Shown here: positions 10,067-19,600 of the stretch, in pieces
Position numbering within the stretch: position 1 is the stretch's first letter
Layout of the letters: every line of letters starts with the position of its first letter
The notes under the pieces: generated by a model
What the model was told of the DNA's origin: nothing
Database searches by the model: none
Seen by the model: only the letters and a program-made list of their open reading frames with translations
Origin: Gammaproteobacteria bacterium
GTDB lineage: Bacteria > Pseudomonadota > Gammaproteobacteria > Steroidobacterales > GCA-2729495
DNA: 64,000 nt
Direction of reading: 5' to 3'
Assembly (NCBI GenBank): GCA_020851975.1
Contig: JADZBS010000126.1
Coordinates: 1 to 64,000, forward strand
Translations under genes and position numbers: made by a program

Positions 10067-10199
10067 GTAGGCGCGACGTGTAGGAGCGACGTGTAGGGAG
10101 CGACGGGTAGGAGCGACGGGCAGGAGCGACGGGTAGGAGCGACGCCAGTCGCGACCTCTTCCCGCGACCTCTTCCGCGACCTCTTCCCGCGACCTCTCC
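10067..10199. repeat. Tandem array of about six REP heads (GTAGGAGCGACGG/T) plus one complete REP and CGCGACCTCTTCC units
   Basis: gtaggcgcgacgt gtaggagcgacgt gtagggagcgacgg gtaggagcgacgg gcaggagcgacgg gtaggagcgacgccagtcgcgacc...; the final ~54 bp match the copy at about 9787-9840. Confidence 0.75.
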
Positions 10200-10206
10200 C
10201 CCGCCC

Positions 10207-11820
10207 TCAACCCGCCCGCACCACCGGCATCAGAACGGTATCGCGTGCCTGGTCATCCGGCAGGGTGAGCGGATAGTCGCGATTGAAATGCAGCCCGCGG
10301 CTCTCGTGGCGGGACTGGGCACACCGGATGGTCAGTTCGGCGACGAGCGCGAGGTTGCGCAGCTCGATCAGGTCGTTGGTGATGCGGAAGTTGCCGTAGT
10401 ACTCGGCAATCTCCTCCTGCAGCAGCTCGACCCGGTGGCAGGCGCGCTCCAGGCGCTTGTTGGTCCGCACGATGCCGACGTAGTCCCACATGAAGCGGCG
10501 CAGCTCGTCCCAGTTGTGCGCGACGACGATGTGCTCGTCCGGGTCGGTGACGCGGCTTTCGTCCCAGGCCGGGAGCCGTTCGGGGCCGGTGGCGAGCGCG
10601 GGAAGATCGCGCTCGAGCCGCCCGGCGGCGGCGGCGCCGAACACGACGCATTCGAGCAGCGAGTTGCTCGCCAGGCGGTTGGCGCCGTGCAGGCCGGTGA
10701 AGGTGCACTCGCCGACGGCGTAGAGGCCGGGCAGGTCGGTGGCGCCGTCGAGGTCGGTCATGACGCCGCCGCAGGTGTAGTGGGCCGCCGGCACCACGGG
10801 GATCGGCTGGCGGGTGATGTCGATGCCGAGTTCGCGGCAGCGCGCGGCGATGTTGGGGAAGTGCGCCAGCACTCCCCCGGCTTCGCGGTGGCTGATGTCG
10901 AGGTACACGCACTCGAACCCACCGCGCTTCATTTCGTAGTCGATGGCGCGGGCGACGATGTCGCGCGGCGCCAGCTCGTCGCGCGGGTCGTGGTCCGGCA
11001 TGAAGCGGCGACCGTTCGCCAGCAGCAGGCGGCCGCCCTCGCCGCGTACCGCTTCGGAGATCAGGAACGACTTGGCCTGCGGGTGGTACAGGCAGGTCGG
11101 GTGGAACTGGACGAACTCCAGGTTGGCCACGCGGCAGCCGGCGCGCCAGGCCATGGCGATGCCGTCACCCGTGGAGGTGTCCGGGTTGGTGGTGTAGAGA
11201 TAGGTCTTGGAGGCGCCTCCTGTCGCGAGCACGACGGCAGCGGCACGGTGCGCGACGACCGTGCCGCTGGCGCGGTCGAGCGCATAGGCGCCGAGGCAGC
11301 GGTTCGCGCCGCCAGCACCGATCTTCGCCGTCGTGACGAGGTCGATGGCGAGCTGCCCGTCGAGCACCGTGATCAGCGGCTCGGCAGCCACGCGCGCGGC
11401 CAGCGCGTCGACGATCGCCTGACCGGACACGTCGGCGGCGTGCACGACGCGGCGGCGGCCATGACCGCCCTCGCGGGTGAGGTGCAGGGCCGTGCCGTCG
11501 GCGGTGCGGGTGAAACGGGCGCCCTGGGCCTGCAGCCAGGCGATGGCTTCCGGCGCCGCAGCGGCCACGCGTTCGACGGCGTCGCGGTGGCACAGACCGG
11601 CGCCGGCCGCGAGCGTATCGGCGACGTGCAGGGCAGGGGAGTCGTCGGTGCCGATCGCGGCAGCGATGCCGCCCTGCGCCTGGCGGCTCGAGCTCTCCTC
11701 GATGCCCTTCTTGGCGAGCAGGCCGACGCGCCGGCCGCGCGCTGCCAGCCGCAGCGCCACCGACATACCACCGAGTCCGGCGCCGATGACCAGCGCGTCG
11801 AACGGGGCCGCGGCGTTCAG
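10207..11820 (-). CDS. nadB: L-aspartate oxidase (apparent CTG start overlapping nadA stop)
   Basis: LNAAAPFDALVIGAGLGGMSVALRLAARGRRVGLLAKKGIEESSSRQAQGGIAAAIGTDDSPALHVADTLAAGAGLC...; FAD/succinate dehydrogenase-type flavoprotein next to nadA. Confidence 0.92.
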   Translation of the reverse strand: MNAAAPFDALVIGAGLGGMSVALRLAARGRRVGLLAKKGIEESSSRQAQGGIAAAIGTDDSPALHVADTLAAGAGLCHRDAVERVAAAAPEAIAWLQAQGARFTRTADGTALHLTREGGHGRRRVVHAADVSGQAIVDALAARVAAEPLITVLDGQLAIDLVTTAKIGAGGANRCLGAYALDRASGTVVAHRAAAVVLATGGASKTYLYTTNPDTSTGDGIAMAWRAGCRVANLEFVQFHPTCLYHPQAKSFLISEAVRGEGGRLLLANGRRFMPDHDPRDELAPRDIVARAIDYEMKRGGFECVYLDISHREAGGVLAHFPNIAARCRELGIDITRQPIPVVPAAHYTCGGVMTDLDGATDLPGLYAVGECTFTGLHGANRLASNSLLECVVFGAAAAGRLERDLPALATGPERLPAWDESRVTDPDEHIVVAHNWDELRRFMWDYVGIVRTNKRLERACHRVELLQEEIAEYYGNFRITNDLIELRNLALVAELTIRCAQSRHESRGLHFNRDYPLTLPDDQARDTVLMPVVRAG

Positions 11821-12842
11821 GTCGTGCCCGATGCCCGGCCTATGGCGAGCATGCGCTCCATGGAGCGGCGGGCGCGTTCGGCGACGTCGGCCGGTACCTC
11901 GATCGCCGGGCTCAGGGTCTGCAGGGCCTGCAGGATCTTCGGCAGCGTGATCCGCTTCATGTGCGGGCACAGGTTGCAGGGCCGCAGGAAATCGACATCC
12001 GGGAACTCGACGGCGACGTTGTCGCTCATCGAGCACTCGGTGATCAGCACCACCTGGCGCGGGCGCTCGTCGGCGATGTGGCGGATCATGCCCGAGGTCG
12101 AGCCGACGAAGTCGGCTTCGCGCAGCACGTCCGGCGGGCATTCGGGATGCGCCATGACGTGTACGCCGGGACGCAGCCGGCGGTATTCGCGGATCTCCTG
12201 CGGCGTGAAGCGTTCGTGCACCTCGCAGGCACCTTCCCAGAGGATGACCTCGACCTTCGTGCGACTGGCGACGTAGCGACCGAGGTAGCCGTCGGGTATG
12301 AAGATGACGCGATCGCTGCCGAGCGACTCCACGACCTTCACGGCATTGGCGGAAGTGCAGCAGATGTCGGCCTCGGCGCGCACGTCGGCGTAGGCGTTGA
12401 CGTAGCAGACCACGGGCACACCGGGATGCCGGGCCTTGAGCCGGCGCACGTCCTCGCCGGTGATCGAGGCGGCGAGCGAACAGCCGGCTTCCATGTCCGG
12501 CAACAGGACGGTCCTGGCGGGGCTCATGATCTTGGCGGTCTCGGCCATGAAGCGCACGCCGCAGAGCACGATCACGCCGGCGTCGGTGGCTGCCCCCTGC
12601 TGGGCCAGCGCCAGGGAGTCGCCGCGAAAATCGGCCACTCCGTAGGCGATCTCCGGGGTCTGGTAGTTGTGGGCCAGCACGACGGCGCCGCGGTCGCGTT
12701 TCAGCTCGTTGATCGCCGCGATCAGCGGGGCATGCACTGGCCACTCGACCTCGGGGATGACGTGGCGGACGCGCTCCCAGACCGGGCGCGTGCTGCGTTC
12801 GACCTCGGGCGTGAAGGGCGGGGCGATGAAGGCGTCGGTCAC
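11817..12842 (-). CDS. nadA: Quinolinate synthase
   Basis: AINELKRDRGAVVLAHNYQTPEIAYGVADFRGDSLALAQQGAATDAGVIVLCGVRFMAETAKIMSP...DVDFLRPCNLCPHMKRITL; GTG start at 12842 preferred because AGGA lies just upstream. Confidence 0.93.
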   Translation of the reverse strand: MTDAFIAPPFTPEVERSTRPVWERVRHVIPEVEWPVHAPLIAAINELKRDRGAVVLAHNYQTPEIAYGVADFRGDSLALAQQGAATDAGVIVLCGVRFMAETAKIMSPARTVLLPDMEAGCSLAASITGEDVRRLKARHPGVPVVCYVNAYADVRAEADICCTSANAVKVVESLGSDRVIFIPDGYLGRYVASRTKVEVILWEGACEVHERFTPQEIREYRRLRPGVHVMAHPECPPDVLREADFVGSTSGMIRHIADERPRQVVLITECSMSDNVAVEFPDVDFLRPCNLCPHMKRITLPKILQALQTLSPAIEVPADVAERARRSMERMLAIGRASGTT

Positions 12843-12860
12843 GGTATCGGGTGTCCTATA

Positions 12861-12879
12861 TATGCTCAACTTGAGCATA
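12861..12879. promoter_or_regulatory. Perfect 9-bp inverted repeat TATGCTCAA-C-TTGAGCATA, candidate NrtR operator for nadAB
   Basis: Direct reading of tatgctcaacttgagcata immediately upstream of nadA and downstream of an nrtR-like gene. Confidence 0.65.
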
Positions 12880-12945
12880 ACAAACCGGAAAAATACACCG
12901 GATCGACCGGTGCATGGCCATGCTACGCGCCGCTGGCACCGACGG

Positions 12946-13914
12946 TCAACGCGCGCGGCCGCGTCCAACCGCCGGCAGGCGCACGCCCGGACCCTGGCGC
13001 TCGCGCAGCACGTCGCGGCGGAAGCGGAAGCGCTCGGCCGGGCGACCCGGACCGCTTGCCCGGAACGTGCCGGTGCCCTCGACGAGGCGCGCGCCTTCCA
13101 CCAGCCGGCGGAAGTTCTGCTTGTGCAGGCGGATGCCGGCCAGCGCCTCGACCAGTCGCTGCAGCTCGAGCAGCGTGAAGGTCGCCGGCAGCAGCTCGAA
13201 CACCACTGGCCGGTACTTCAGCTTGCCGCGCACGCGCGCCAGGGCCGTGGCGAGGATGCGCCGGTGATCGAGCGCCATGCAGGTGCCGGCCAGGCGTCCG
13301 GTGTCCGGTGGCGCTTTCGCACCACGGTCGCGCCAGGCTTCCTCGACGGCACCAGCCTCGTAGAGCAGTTCATAGCGTTCCAGTGCCTGGTAGCCATCCC
13401 AGCCCGCCGCCGTCTGGCCGAAGCACAGGGCGATGCGTTCTTCGCGTGCCCGTCGTTCGGCGGCGCCCTTACCGGCACGCACCCAGCGGGCGAGGAGCGG
13501 CCTCATGGATCCCGCATCGGCCTGGCCGTCGCGGCGGTCCTCCCAGGGGACGAAGTCGTAGGCGTTCTGCCACTGCGCCTCGACGCCGGCGCCGAGGGGC
13601 TGCTCGGGGACCAGCGCCAGGTAGGCAACCGAGACCAGGCGGGCGCCGCCTTCGCGCTCGCCCGGATCGCGGCCGCGGTCGGCGAAGGTGTAGAGCTGCT
13701 CGACGTAGCCGACCTCGATGCCGGTCTGTCCGCGGATCCACCGGCGCAGGGCGAGTTCGAGCGTGCGGTCGGCGTCGGCGTCGAGCGGCCCGGCCGGGAG
13801 GGCGAGGTCGCCGGCGATGTGACGCAGGTCACGTCGCACCGTGAGCACGCGCGGCTGGTCGGCGGTGACGGCGAGGATGACGGCGTTGAGGTTGAGGACG
13901 ATGGGCCGGGCCAT
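12946..13914 (-). CDS. nrtR: NrtR-type Nudix-related transcriptional regulator of NAD metabolism
   Basis: N-terminal Nudix-like region (MARPIVLNLNAVILAVTADQPRVLTVRRDLRHIAGDLALPAGPLDADADRTLELALRRWIRGQTGIEVGYVEQLYTFAD) and C-terminal winged-helix-like region (KYRPVVFELLPATFTLLELQRLVEALAGIRLHKQNFRRLVE); adjacent to nadA. Confidence 0.82.
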   Translation of the reverse strand: MARPIVLNLNAVILAVTADQPRVLTVRRDLRHIAGDLALPAGPLDADADRTLELALRRWIRGQTGIEVGYVEQLYTFADRGRDPGEREGGARLVSVAYLALVPEQPLGAGVEAQWQNAYDFVPWEDRRDGQADAGSMRPLLARWVRAGKGAAERRAREERIALCFGQTAAGWDGYQALERYELLYEAGAVEEAWRDRGAKAPPDTGRLAGTCMALDHRRILATALARVRGKLKYRPVVFELLPATFTLLELQRLVEALAGIRLHKQNFRRLVEGARLVEGTGTFRASGPGRPAERFRFRRDVLRERQGPGVRLPAVGRGRAR

Positions 13915-14016
13915 GGCGGGATTCTGCGGTGCGCGGGCCCGATCTGCGAGTGCAGTCACAGCCCCGGCCCGGTGGCGACGCCATTATGTTCGGACTTCCC
14001 GGGGACAGCGCAGACC

Positions 14017-16170
14017 ATGGCGGAGCCGCAGGACAGGGACCAGGTGCTCGGCGACTACGGCGCCTTCATCAAGGCGCTGCTGCCGCAGGGTCAGGGCTTC
14101 GTCTGTCATGACCGCCATGGCCAGGTCTTCTGGCGCGACGCCCCGAGTGCCGGGATTCCGCCGGTCACCGATGAATACCGCGAGCGGCTTGCCACCGTCC
14201 TGGCCGGCGGACCACTCCCCGCCGACGGCGGCCGGGTGGCCCTCGGTCCGTATTTCGCCTACCTCGTGCGGCTGCAGGACGAGGCCGGCGGCTGCATGGG
14301 CGCCCTGTCCGTCCTCGTCGAGCGCAGCACCGCAAGCCTGCCCTATGACTTCGTCGTCGACCTGATGGCGCCGGCCTGGCGCAGCCTGCAGCGCGAACTC
14401 GCGCTGCGCCTGCGCGTCGTGGAAGGCCAGCGCAAGCTGCGCGTGCAGGCGGCCGAGGAGCGGCTCCTCCATCAGGTGGAGAAGATCCTGCACCAGCCGC
14501 GGGCCTGCGATGCGGCGCTGCGTGACATCCTGGCGCTGTGTCGCGAGCACCTCGGTGTCGGCGGCGCCTTCCTCATGTTGCCTGAGAAGGGGCTGTCTCT
14601 CGCCTGCGGGCAGGTGCCGCCGCGCAACGATCTGGCCCTGCTCGGCCAGACGCTCCTCGCCGCAGCCCGCGCGCCGGCGTTCGAGCCCGGCCGCATCGAG
14701 CGGCGGCCGGACGTGCTCTGGCTGGCGATCCATCCGCGCGGCCAGCAGACGGAAGGCGTGCTCGGGTTCTGCGGCTGGCGCAGCTCCGCCTTCAGCCAGC
14801 GGCGGCTCGCCCGCGTGGCGCGCTATGTCGGCTCCCACGTCGAGGCACTGCTCGACCGCAACTACGATGCCCTGACCGGGCTCATGGCCTGGCCGCTGTT
14901 GCAGGCCGAGATCGAGGCGGTCGCCGCCGACGACGATGCGCACGTCGTGATGGTCTGCGACATCGACCAGCTGCATGTGCTCAACGACACCTTCGGGCGC
15001 GAGGCTGGCGACGAGGTGATGTGTCGGTTTGCCGTGCTGTTGCGCGACGTGCTGGGCGCGCAGCCGGCGAGCCGGATGTCGGGCGACAGCTTCGTGGCGC
15101 TGCTGCGCGACACCGGAATCGACAAGGCACGCCTGCTGGCCGAGGATCTCTGCGCACGCTTCCGCGATCACGCCTACCAGCGCGGCGACCAGACCTATCG
15201 GCCGACGGTGAGCATCGGCATCGCGCTGTTCTCGGCCAGTACCGAGGAGGGCAGCGGGCTCGCCGCCGCGCAGGTGGCCTGCAAGGCAGCCAAGGAGCGT
15301 GGTCGCGCCCGGGTCGAAGTCTACGAATCCGCCGACGCGAGCATCGTGCGCCGCTTCGACGACATCCACATCGCCGGTTATGTCCGCAACGCCATCGAGC
15401 ATGATCGCCTGGCACTGGTGGCCCAGCCGCTGATGCCCCTTCGGCAGGGGCGGGTGGCGCATTACCACGAGGTGCTGGTGCGCATCGTCGACGACGCCGG
15501 GGGCCACGTGCCGCCCGGGGAGTTCATGTCGGCCGCCGAGCGTTACCAGCTCATGGAGGAGCTGGACCGCTGGGTGGTGGCGACCACGCTGCGCATGCTG
15601 GGCAGTCATGGCACCCACCTGCGCGGCACCGATGCCCGCTTCGCCATCAACCTGTCCGGGCAGAGCCTCGGCAGTGATACCTTCCTCGGCTTCGTCGAGA
15701 ACGCCGTGCGCCAGAGCGGCGTGGCGCCGGACGTCATCGCCTTCGAGATCACCGAGTCGGTGGCCGTGGCCCGCCTCCAGCAGGCCCAGAACTTCATGAA
15801 GACGCTCAAGCGTCTCGGCTGCCGCTTCTCGCTCGACGACTTCGGCACCGGCCTGAGTTCCTTCGGGTACCTGAAGGTCTTTCCGGTGGACACGCTGAAG
15901 ATCGACGGCAGCTTCATCCGCGATGTCACCACCAACGTCGTCTCGCAGTCCGTGGTCGCCGCGATCGCCGAGGTCGCACGCGTGATGCAGCTCGAGACCG
16001 TGGCCGAGTACGTCCAGGACCAGGCGGCCATCGACCTGCTGCGCAACCTCAACATCAGCTACGCCCAGGGCTTCTTCGTCGGGCGCACCGACCCGCTCGA
16101 GGCGGCGATCGCCACCATCGACACGGCGGTCGTGTCCGGCCTGCAGCACCCGCTGTCGGCGACGACCTGA
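14017..16170 (+). CDS. GGDEF/EAL-domain cyclic-di-GMP protein with N-terminal sensory region; GGDEF degenerate (SGDSF), EAL as EVL
   Basis: LTGLMAWPLLQAEIEAV...RMSGDSFVALLRD...YHEVLVRIVDDAGGHVPPGEFMSAAERYQLMEELDRWVV...FEITES...LDDFGTGLSSFGYLKVFPVDTLKIDGSFIRD...ETVAEYVQ. Confidence 0.9.
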   Translation: MAEPQDRDQVLGDYGAFIKALLPQGQGFVCHDRHGQVFWRDAPSAGIPPVTDEYRERLATVLAGGPLPADGGRVALGPYFAYLVRLQDEAGGCMGALSVLVERSTASLPYDFVVDLMAPAWRSLQRELALRLRVVEGQRKLRVQAAEERLLHQVEKILHQPRACDAALRDILALCREHLGVGGAFLMLPEKGLSLACGQVPPRNDLALLGQTLLAAARAPAFEPGRIERRPDVLWLAIHPRGQQTEGVLGFCGWRSSAFSQRRLARVARYVGSHVEALLDRNYDALTGLMAWPLLQAEIEAVAADDDAHVVMVCDIDQLHVLNDTFGREAGDEVMCRFAVLLRDVLGAQPASRMSGDSFVALLRDTGIDKARLLAEDLCARFRDHAYQRGDQTYRPTVSIGIALFSASTEEGSGLAAAQVACKAAKERGRARVEVYESADASIVRRFDDIHIAGYVRNAIEHDRLALVAQPLMPLRQGRVAHYHEVLVRIVDDAGGHVPPGEFMSAAERYQLMEELDRWVVATTLRMLGSHGTHLRGTDARFAINLSGQSLGSDTFLGFVENAVRQSGVAPDVIAFEITESVAVARLQQAQNFMKTLKRLGCRFSLDDFGTGLSSFGYLKVFPVDTLKIDGSFIRDVTTNVVSQSVVAAIAEVARVMQLETVAEYVQDQAAIDLLRNLNISYAQGFFVGRTDPLEAAIATIDTAVVSGLQHPLSATT

Positions 16171-16234
16171 TCGCGCTACGCGTCGCACCCGCGTGCGACT
16201 GGATCGCCGGCGCTTCGTCGCCGGCCCTGGCCGG

Positions 16235-16675
16235 CTAGCGCCAGCAGTGGTCGGTGGTGGCGGTGCCGCCGGAGTCTTCCGCGCGGCGCAGGCCCTGCTG
16301 GTCCACCGAGAACTCGACGCAGTCGGTGTCGGCCGACTGCCCCTCGCCGTCGATGGCGGTGGCCGTGGCCACGTAGCCGACGGCCAGGTCCTCGGAGTCG
16401 ATGGCGAGCGCGTACATGCCGCGCTCGGTACCGGTGATGCCGAGGCCCGCCGGCGGCGCGTCCGCCATCTCGCCGTCGTCGGCGTAGCGGTTGTTCTGCA
16501 GGTAGAACCGCTCCTGCGCGCTCGCCAGGCGCAGGAGCGCCGCGGTGGCATCGGTGCGGCTGGCGCGCATGACGTACTGGCGGTAGGCGGGCACCGCCAC
16601 CGCCGCCAGGATGGCGATGACGGCCACCGTGATCATCAGTTCCACCAGCGAGAAGCCGCGCGTATGCCTGTTCAT
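16235..16675 (-). CDS. pilE: Type IV pilin-like protein PilE, cluster 1
   Basis: [66 protein letters not shown]; class III signal peptide. Confidence 0.88.
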   Translation of the reverse strand: MNRHTRGFSLVELMITVAVIAILAAVAVPAYRQYVMRASRTDATAALLRLASAQERFYLQNNRYADDGEMADAPPAGLGITGTERGMYALAIDSEDLAVGYVATATAIDGEGQSADTDCVEFSVDQQGLRRAEDSGGTATTDHCWR

Positions 16676-16696
16676 CCTCGTGCCATCCCTGTGCGG

Positions 16697-19600
16697 TTAC
16701 TCGGTACCGGTCTGGTTCCAGTGGGTGCGGCGCGGCGGGTTGGGGAACCCGGGGTCGAAGCACTCCACGCCGATGCAGAGCGTTTCATGGGTGCCATCGT
16801 CGTCGTCGCTGCCGTCGCCGTCGTCCTCGCAGTCCATGCCCAGGCATTCGACATCCGGGTCGGGAGTATCGTCCGGCGGCGAGAAGAATAGCGCGGGATC
16901 CGGCGCGATGCCGCCCTGGTTCAGCTCGCGCACGCGGTCGTCGACGGTGAGCGTCTCGCTGTCCTCGGAGCCGTCCAGGTTGGTGATCGGGCTGCCGTCG
17001 CGCACGCTCACCAGGTAGAGCCGGTTCAGGCCACCGGCGGCCACGCAGGCGTCACCGTTGCCACCCGGGCTGAACGAGGTGAAGAACACCGTGTTGGCGA
17101 AGGTCCGCGATTCCGTGAGCACCTTCTCGCCGGGGCTGAGCACCATGCCGAGCCGCCAGCCCTTGCTCCCGGCCGGGATGATCGGGTCGGCGTCGGTGGT
17201 GATATCCACCAGGTTGCCGCGCAGGATCGGGGCCGGGTAGTTCGCGGTCTCGATCTTGTCGTACACGGCGTAGTCGCGCAGCGCGTAGAACTCGTCCTCC
17301 GTGGCCGTGTCGAGCGGGTGCTCGCGGTGGCCCGAGCCGATGTTGATGCTGAGGTACATCGTCTTGCCGGAGACGATGCGCGCGACGTCCGGCGTGGCAT
17401 AGAAGCGGCGCACGTCGGCCAGCGTGACGGTCTCGAGATCAGCCGCGCCGAGCGAGGCGAACACGCCGCCATCGACGAAGTCGGCCGCCGCTTCGCCGTT
17501 GTTGATGTCGAAGCGCCACACCCGCCCACCCATGTCGCCGGCGTACATGCGATCGGCGAGGCGGTCGCCGTCGAGGTCGAGCACGCGGATGCCGGCGGGG
17601 ATCGAGTGCGTCATGTCGGCGAGGACGAGGTCATGGTTGCTGTTCTCGCCGGCGCTCCACAGCAGGTCGCCGGTGAGCACGTCGACCATGAAGACCGCGT
17701 TGCCGCGGCTGTCGGTGTTGTAGCCCTCGTCGTCCTGGCCGTCGTCGTAGCCGCCGCCGAAGATGGCGGCGTGGTGCACGTCACCATCCACGTCGACGTC
17801 GGCAACCACCGGCGGCGACCAGGTCTGGCCGAGGTCCTCGAAGCCGGCCGTCGCGCTGTCGAGCTTCCAGAGAAGCTGCGGGTTGTTGCGGTCGGTGACG
17901 TCGAGTGCGTAGAGCACGTCGCCGCCGCGGCGCATGCCGAACAGCAGGATGACGCGCTCGTCGCCGTCGATGCCGGGGATTGCATCCTCGTTCTCGATGT
18001 AGACGCTGATCTCGCCGTCCAGGCCATAGGTCCTGGTCGAGGTCGGCTGGTCGAGGTACAGGTCGTAGAGCCGGCCGAGCATCTCGCGGGGCACGTACGC
18101 CCACAGTTCGGAGCCATCGTCCGGGTCGACGGCGTGCAGGTAGCCGTCATTGGTGGAGACGAATACCGTGGCGTCGGGCACCAGCTCCGTGCCACCGTAG
18201 ATGACCATCATCGGGCGCACGTGCAGCGGGTCACCCATCACCTGGCGCGCGTCAGTGGTGTCGGCGTCGTCGTCCTCGTCGAGCAGGTCGAGACCGCGTG
18301 CCCAGGCGAGAACGTTCGCCCGCTCGGTGCTGTCGGGGGCACCGACCATGCTGGCGCTGATGCTCGCGTTGTCCGGCGACACGGCGTTGCCGCTGTCGTT
18401 GAGGTCGGTACCGGCGATGTCGGTGTAGATTTCCCGATTGGCCGCATCCGGTTGCTCGTGGGCCGCACCGCCGAGCTGGGCGGTGTTGCCGTCGACGTCG
18501 TCGGACCAGAAACTCTGCGATTCGTTGGAGAAGAAGCCGGTGTCGGTGTCGACGGCCGGGTCGCCATTGGCGTCGACCAGGCGGCCACCCGCGAGCCGGT
18601 ACTTCTTCAGGTTGCCGGGCCAGTGCTCGCGCACGGCCGGTGCAAACACCGAGACGTAGACGTCGCTCAGGTTCTGGGTGCGGTTGAAGGCGTTCACCGG
18701 CGCAGTCGGCGTGGAGAACGTGGTGGAGTCGTCGAGGATGTCGTAGACGATCTGCGTCAGCGCGGCCTGCAGCGTGGCCGTGTCGCCCGCGGGGAAGTAC
18801 TGGCCGCCGCCCTTGCGCGCGGTCTCCTGCAGGAAGCTCGTGTCGCCGAGCGCCAGGTCGACGCCGAAGCCGATGGTGTAGGTGGTGATGTTCTGCGCGC
18901 CGGTGAGGGTGCTGTCGGCATCGTGGCGGCGCAGGTACTCAGCGAGATCCGACATGCACTCGCCGTGGCTGCCAGAGGCTCCACTGCAGGTGGCATCGGT
19001 GACGTAGGAGGCCCAGTCGGGGAGAGCCTTGATCTTGGCGGTGGCGCCGACGTCCTGGGTCGGCTGGCCGTCCGTCAGGAGCACGATGTAGTTCTTCTGG
19101 CAGGCGTATGAGACCGGCTTCCTGTACTGGGTGCCGTCGGCGAGGTTGCCGACGCGGGCGGCCGCCACGCTCATCACCGGACCGACGTTGCCATAGTCGA
19201 CGTTGCGGCCCATGTAGTAGTTGGCCGCTTCGTAGAGGGTCTCCGACAGCGGTGTCCAGGTGCTGGCGGTCAGCGCGCTCACGGCGCTCTGCATGTCGTT
19301 GCGCGAGGTGGCGATGTCGGCCATCGCCTGGCTCACCGTGCCGCCCTGGTCGGTGTTGAAGTGCATCAGGCCGACGTTGACGCCGTTCAGGCTCTCCAGC
19401 AGGTTATTGGTCACGTCGCGGACTACCTCCATGCGGGTCCGGGTGACGGTGCCGCCGCCGCTGTACCAGTTCAGCCAGTTGCCGTCCCACACGGTGTAGT
19501 CGGTGTTCCAGGCGGGCTCCTGCGCTGCCGCGGGATCCCAGGGACCGTTGGCGCCGGCTGCCGCCCAGGGCTCGCCGTCATCCTCCGTCGAGCCGTGCAC

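Noticed and set aside
9704-10210. Open reading frame extending aceE upstream through the repeat island (RSREEVAEEVAGRGRDWRRSY...)
   Set aside because: The peptide is just translated REP repeats; aceE has a normal ATG start at 9703 with a typical N-terminus.
12843-12968. Longer nadA starting at ATG 12879 or further upstream
   Set aside because: The ATG lies inside the palindrome; GTG at 12842 with an upstream AGGA and a typical N-terminus is more likely, although this is not proven.
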